Assembly (NCBI GenBank): GCA_036924285.1
Contig: JAYKYS010000007.1
Location: forward strand, 3,720,001 to 3,784,000
Direction of reading: 5' to 3'
Source: Asterella californica
Taxonomy: Eukaryota; Streptophyta; Marchantiopsida; Marchantiales; Aytoniaceae
Length of the DNA stretch: 64,000 bases
Shown: one piece after another, positions 59,026-64,000 of the stretch
Layout of the letters: each line of letters starts with the position of its first letter
How positions within the stretch are numbered: position 1 is the first letter of the stretch
Made by a program: the position numbers and the translations under genes
Notes under the pieces: generated by a model
What the model saw: only the letters and a program-made list of their open reading frames with translations
Databases searched by the model: none
Told to the model about the DNA's origin: nothing

Positions 59026-59956
59026 ATCTTGTGAGAATGAAGATGCGCGCGAACTGAACAGGCCTAGGTTACTGGAACCAAAATGTTGATGTCACTACGT
59101 CCGTATTCTGATATGACAGTTGAGTCTGGAACCCGAGTCAGTAAAAATTTAGGAATGTGAAAACAGAGCTGCACTTTGACATCGTCGCTCGAGCTCAAAC
59201 CCTCCGGATACCCTTCCAGCCGAGAGGATATCCTCTCAAAACCGGAGTTATCGATCGATCCGTTCCGTTGATGGGCGGGGACAAGAATTATGAAGGTTGT
59301 CACATGAGCTGATCTGAAGAACGCCTTGCATACGGAGGTTTAAATAGAGGAAAAGAAGAAGAAAAATGGATACTGCTGCATCGATCAACATCGTACGTAG
59401 GCGGAAGTTGTGAATGTGCTCATGAATCCATGTGAATCATACCTTCTACCGAAACATGCATCTGGTAACGTTGCACTTTAATGGGTATATCTAATCTTGC
59501 AGATCTTTGGGGATGCAAACACAAACATTGTTGCTCTCCATATCCCATCCCAAGACGGAACTTCAAGATGATCACGAGTCTTGATGATATTTACCCTTCG
59601 AGTGGCACGTGGATTGTGAACACTCGTAAACATGCACATGTACATATCATGCCATTCAACCGTTAAAGATTGTATGGTGCATTGTTGTCGAAAAAGTTTG
59701 GTCATATTTTCAAACACTGAGTGCCTGCATCCACTGGCGGGAGTATCTAGAAGATGTGGGATGAGTTCTCCATGTAAGTGATAACTCGTGGTGAAGGTCG
59801 TGTTATTGAAGATAACTAAAAACCATGAGGCTCTCAGACTACGGTCCAGAAAGCCATGATCATGGTACGTATACAGCCGGTACTCAATTTCTTGTTACAG
59901 GAACAAAATTCTACTAGTTAGTCTCTAGAGCAAGTAAACCTTTTTAAGCTTTTAAG
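59026..59956. other. Upstream region of the unknown minus-strand gene and spacer
   Basis: A minus-strand frame at 59064-59303 ends in a stop before the first exon and may be 5' UTR or chance. No other feature was recognised. Confidence 0.35.
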
Positions 59957-60292
59957 TTAAAAACCCCCGGTGCCACTAGAAATAGTCCTGGTAACCAACA
60001 AGACCTCAGTTTGCGAGTTGGGTTTATGCGAACAAAGAACTTTAACCTTTAAATCTAAATGCTTTTTCTGATGAAACTTTCTTGCGAAAATGGAATCTGT
60101 CAAGTAAAGACTTAAATCAAAACTCTCTAATAGCGTTACAATCTCTAATTAGTTGAGAAACGTTGAGACGAATTCAAAGGTATTGTGTTTTCTTGGAGCA
60201 AAACAGAATATTTTCTCTACCCTAGAGTACAAGAGAGAAAAAGGAATACTCCTTTCTCTGCTTTTACACCCGAATGGGATAATGTTCACATC
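59957..60292 (-). mobile_element. Dispersed repeat, family B (short inverted copy)
   Basis: On minus it runs from acccgaatgggat (reversed cattcgggtgtaaaagcagagaaaggagtatt) through ttgctccaagaaaac to ggcaccgggggtttttaac at 59957. At 336 bp it shows the family's full left and right ends with a short interior. Confidence 0.5.
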
Positions 60293-63200
60293 TTAGATCC
60301 GAAGTATGTATAACTAATAGCGGTACAGTCTACCCTGGATAAATGTTACCTGGTTAAGTGTTATAATTTTATAATGTTAGAACTTTGCTCTATGTAAAGC
60401 ATATACTCTGAAACATGTTATTTTGTTATCTGTTATGGGTTTAGGTACTCTGTTCCTTTGTAATACTCTTTTCCTACTCTGGATATGTGCTATTTTAGAA
60501 GTTGTAATTATAATTGATAAATAACTATCGATCATGAATCTGCAGCAACTACTTGTAATTATTGGAAATACAGTAAAATCGTTGCCAGCGAATCAAATTA
60601 ACGATTATGTTTCTCTACCCTCACTTAAGTATCTAACCTTGACATGAAAGACGAGAGTTAAATCACATTCTTCAGCATTTGGAAGAATTGAGCTTGGTCT
60701 GGAGTGGCAGATGTATGTGGATGATTTAATTGATTTTGTGATGACCACTGAGGATACAAAGATCTGATAACAAAAATCAGACTTATATAAATGAAGTATT
60801 ATATTTATTTTCGTTATATCTTGTTCAAAGTGATATGAATTTTGTAACTTCGTTCAGTAAAGCTTAATATTGTATCATGTAAGAAATGAGATTTTGAATT
60901 TTAAACATCATCTCAATAACAACTTTTCTTTCATATGCTTATCATGCTGTACCGCAGGTTCTTTTTGTTCTTGTGTTGTAATTTTATTAAGTTTTCTTGT
61001 TTATGTGTTATAACATATAAATTAAGTATTGGTTATGCGTTATAACACTTAGATGGTTACGATGTTATAATATTATTCTTTTTAAATGTTAGAATTTTGG
61101 TACTCTAGAGCCATAACATTTATCCAGGTTCCACTGTATATCGCATGATGAAACTTTACTTAGTTCCAATGCATTGTGTGTACTGTCGTATCATGTTGGT
61201 TGCATATTACCGAAAGCCTTAGGACATTCATTCGAGACTAGAGGAAGTGCTCTATACGTGTCACTGAGTCATGAGGACCAACCGACATGGAGGTTTACAG
61301 TTAGTTTCGCTGGAGGACTGCACGACTGTTTTCAGATTTAGGATTTAGGGCTTAACGGGTTTTCCAGTAGTCAGTTTTCCTGGCGCTGTAGTTCCCTCTG
61401 CTTGCATTGCTGTACCGCTGTATTTCTTCGTGCGTGCCTGCTTCCGTGAAGTTCCTGATACGACTCGACTTCTCTCAACAGGCAACTAATTCTGTAAGTT
61501 GAGACAACTAATTCTGTAGTAGCTTAGACATACTTTTGAGCGTATCAGAACCCCAAATGTCTCAGAAACAGTGATGGCTGTGATGGCTGGGGGTGCGTGT
61601 TAAACTGAGATGTGGGATGAGGCTGAAGTCGCGGCTTAGAGTCAGGAGCTGAAGTTTATGGAGAGAACGCAGATCCATAAGTTTCTCAGACAAACACACG
61701 TCACAATAGTACAAAACCTGCGAGCACGAATAATGAAGGGGTTGTATAACTACTACTTGAATAGAGCTTGAAGGTAGGCGTCTGTCCCACACCTTTTATT
61801 CTGGAATACTTGTTAGTTACCTTCGAATTCGAGCTTAGACTTGGGTGAAGCTGAATTGAACAGCATTGAGCTTCTGTCTAGATAATTCCATCCAGACTGC
61901 ACACACAATTCCTGCACTTTGATTGTGTAGGACTCGGTTGAACCAACAATTTATCTAGAATTTTCGAGATCCAATTGTTGGTTTTGCCTGACAAACCATT
62001 TCAAGAGCTGGTTCAGTGAACAACCTCAACAGTAGCACCTGGTAGATATAATCAACGATCAAATCTGTGAAGCATAGGTGCAACACAAGAAATTAGACAA
62101 AAGCAGCAAAGACGAGCACCTTCAGACTTACAAACTGAAAAATCACTTATATCGTGGAAAGGACTGAACCTGCTGCTACCTCCCGTATGACGCGGGAGTC
62201 CCGGACCAAGTACAGAGCCTGTAGACGGGCCTGAAAATGCGATAGCAACAGCCAGACTCGATTAATGCAGACAGTTCTACAACAAACACGACACGAACCT
62301 CGCCCAACACAGGCGGTCAAGGAACACAGCTGCGAGTGTATCCGCGTACCCAGCAAAGGTCCGCGCGAAACAAGAAATGGAACCCTCTACCTAAAACGGG
62401 AACATGAGCAACGAGAGCCAAATACAGTCGCCGGCAGCACAACAACACAGAAACCTGTTACGGGAGGCAACGAGTTCGCGTGATATAACTTAGGCCCACC
62501 AACGATTCACGCAATGGCACGACCGAGACCGCTGCTACAACTGCACCGTCGAGGCTCCGAGACCAGAAAACTGTCATCACTAAACGCGATAGATAACGGA
62601 GATGCCCAAATACGATAGAAAACCTTTGCCCTCGATCCTACGCGAAGGAAAACGATAATGCCTAATCACGCAATGGCCCACCTTCGACCTGAAAACCGTC
62701 ATGCGCGGAACCCTGTATGCGAGAGAAAACGGAATTGCCTAAAAGGCGATATATACCTTCACCCTCAATCCTGCACGCCAAGGAAAAGGAAATGCCTAAG
62801 CACCTGCACCTGTGATCCAGAAATCCCTAACATCCAGACAGGTTTGCTTCAACACGCGGAAATTTGGAATTCGAAAACAACCGAACACATCACACTCACT
62901 GGTACTAAGTACAGTTGGATCTCTCCAAACTTATCCTTTCAAAATCGAATATCTGGGGAAATCTGATATATCATATCCACCAACGGAGTCTTGGTGTATC
63001 ATAGTTCTGTAGAAAGGTTCATTCATATTAAGTCGTTGGAATTTATATAATAAATATAAAATTAGAGATTTATTTTTATGTTATATTTTTACACTTTTGT
63101 ATTTTTATAACGATCAAAATATATACTTTTAGAATTATTATTATGTCATTCGAATTTAACTATTTAGATAATTTGCCCAAGTTACTATCTCAGTGACTAG

Positions 63201-64000
63201 GATTGGATCTCCAAACAGATGAGTTTATTTTATCCGTAAATATGCCTCTTAAGATACATCCATCACGATCCGACGATAGACATAGACTTAGAGGATGTCC
63301 AGAGATCCCATGAGGATTGATTAGAGTCCCAGAGTCGTTGCTTCCTCAGTATGTACAATTGATACGACTTTTGGGAACTAGTGTAGGGCATGTTGCTATT
63401 GTGAATTTTCTCTTTGCGACTGCTTGTATCGTTCTTGATCAAATGGTCAGAGAGGTATAGGCACAATTGTCAATTCCAAATGTAATTCTAGAGGAGGATG
63501 ATGTGGAGATACTTGATGATGAGTTTGTGATCGATCTAGATGTTTTTGAATGCGTTGGGTGTTCAGGTATGGTCGTCTTTCCACCTCTTCATGCAAGCTG
63601 AAGTGTGCTTGTAAATCTATGAATACGTACGCATTATAAGCTCCTTATTTGATTTGACATATTTTATCTATAGGTGACACATGACATGTTGAGATCTACA
63701 TTTTACGTGTTGGACTCTCATCCGATAGATCCAATAGTATATTCTCATATGCTCAATGAAGTGGATGATCGTGAGCCGCATGAGAGAGACCCGAGAGAAG
63801 TTGACATACTTGTCGAGGATTTGTCGAAGATACTTGTCGAGGATTTTTATCTTTGTCTCGATTGAGGGAGTACTTTCAGGCTTCAAGGTGAAGTGTCTCT
63901 ACCCAAGATGTGATAAGCTCTTGTTACCTCAAACAATTAAGGTTTTTCATTAGACTTGGAGTTTAAGTTCACTTGTGAGTGTCAGCACAAGTTTGTATGG
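60293..64000. other. Spacer to the window edge, no supported gene
   Basis: AT-rich at 60340-61140 and 63010-63180. A short inverted repeat (aaccaacaatt...aattgttggtt) lies near 61941-61983. A loose direct repeat (ctcgatcctacgcgaaggaaaacgataatgcctaa at about 62630 and ctcaatcctgcacgccaaggaaaaggaaatgcctaa at about 62763) is visible. The frame at 63674-63865 (plus) is open but short, with a repeated VEDLSK/VEDFY, and may be part of something cut by the edge. I do not assign it. Confidence 0.35.

Noticed and set aside
62600..62800. Loose repeat near 62.6-62.8 kb as a SINE
   Set aside because: No Pol III A/B boxes, no A-rich tail and no target duplication seen.

Overview
The window looks like nuclear DNA of a land plant of bryophyte grade (moss or liverwort). 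The reasons are short introns in intron-rich host genes, a class II KNOX homeobox gene, plastid-type leader peptides, a plant-type SEC-C/YchJ protein, and long AT-rich spacers full of old Ty3/Gypsy and LINE debris. I cannot fix the species from sequence alone. No rRNA, tRNA, CRISPR, operon or bacterial-type signal was recognised.

Layout. 156-974 (+) is an intact single-exon SEC-C/YchJ-like gene with a probable plastid leader. About 2.7-4.9 kb (-) is a decayed non-LTR retrotransposon. About 7.0-7.5 kb holds AT-rich miniature repeats. 7652-28647 is a nest of LTR retrotransposons on the minus strand. An outer Ty3/Gypsy element is split inside its reverse transcriptase by a second Gypsy element (10690-20470), and that element is split at its protease active site by a GC-rich solo LTR (14790-15888, perfect 5-bp target duplication). 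The gag side of the outer element also contains a 1667-bp head-to-tail duplication. Each copy carries a plus-strand fragment of a different retroelement: a protease-like stretch followed by the start of what looks like a SAM-dependent methyltransferase.

The right half holds four host loci. 29537-34215 (+) is a 13-exon PP2C phosphatase with a plastid-type N-terminus and a dead duplicate of exon 8. 37227-38033 (+) is an intronless, divergent 14-3-3 gene. 43169-47534 (+) is a five-exon class II KNOX gene with an extraordinary N-terminal extension of about 850 residues. About 54.7-59.0 kb (-) is a seven-exon gene of unknown function that I reconstructed from phase-consistent splice sites. Between them lie two families of short dispersed repeats and several strong hairpins.

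The host genes do not form an obvious pathway. KNOX2 (developmental transcription factor), 14-3-3 (phosphoprotein adaptor) and PP2C (phosphatase) are regulatory proteins that happen to be neighbours. All exon models come from reading GT/AG sites, frame and phase by eye; no transcript or database search was available.
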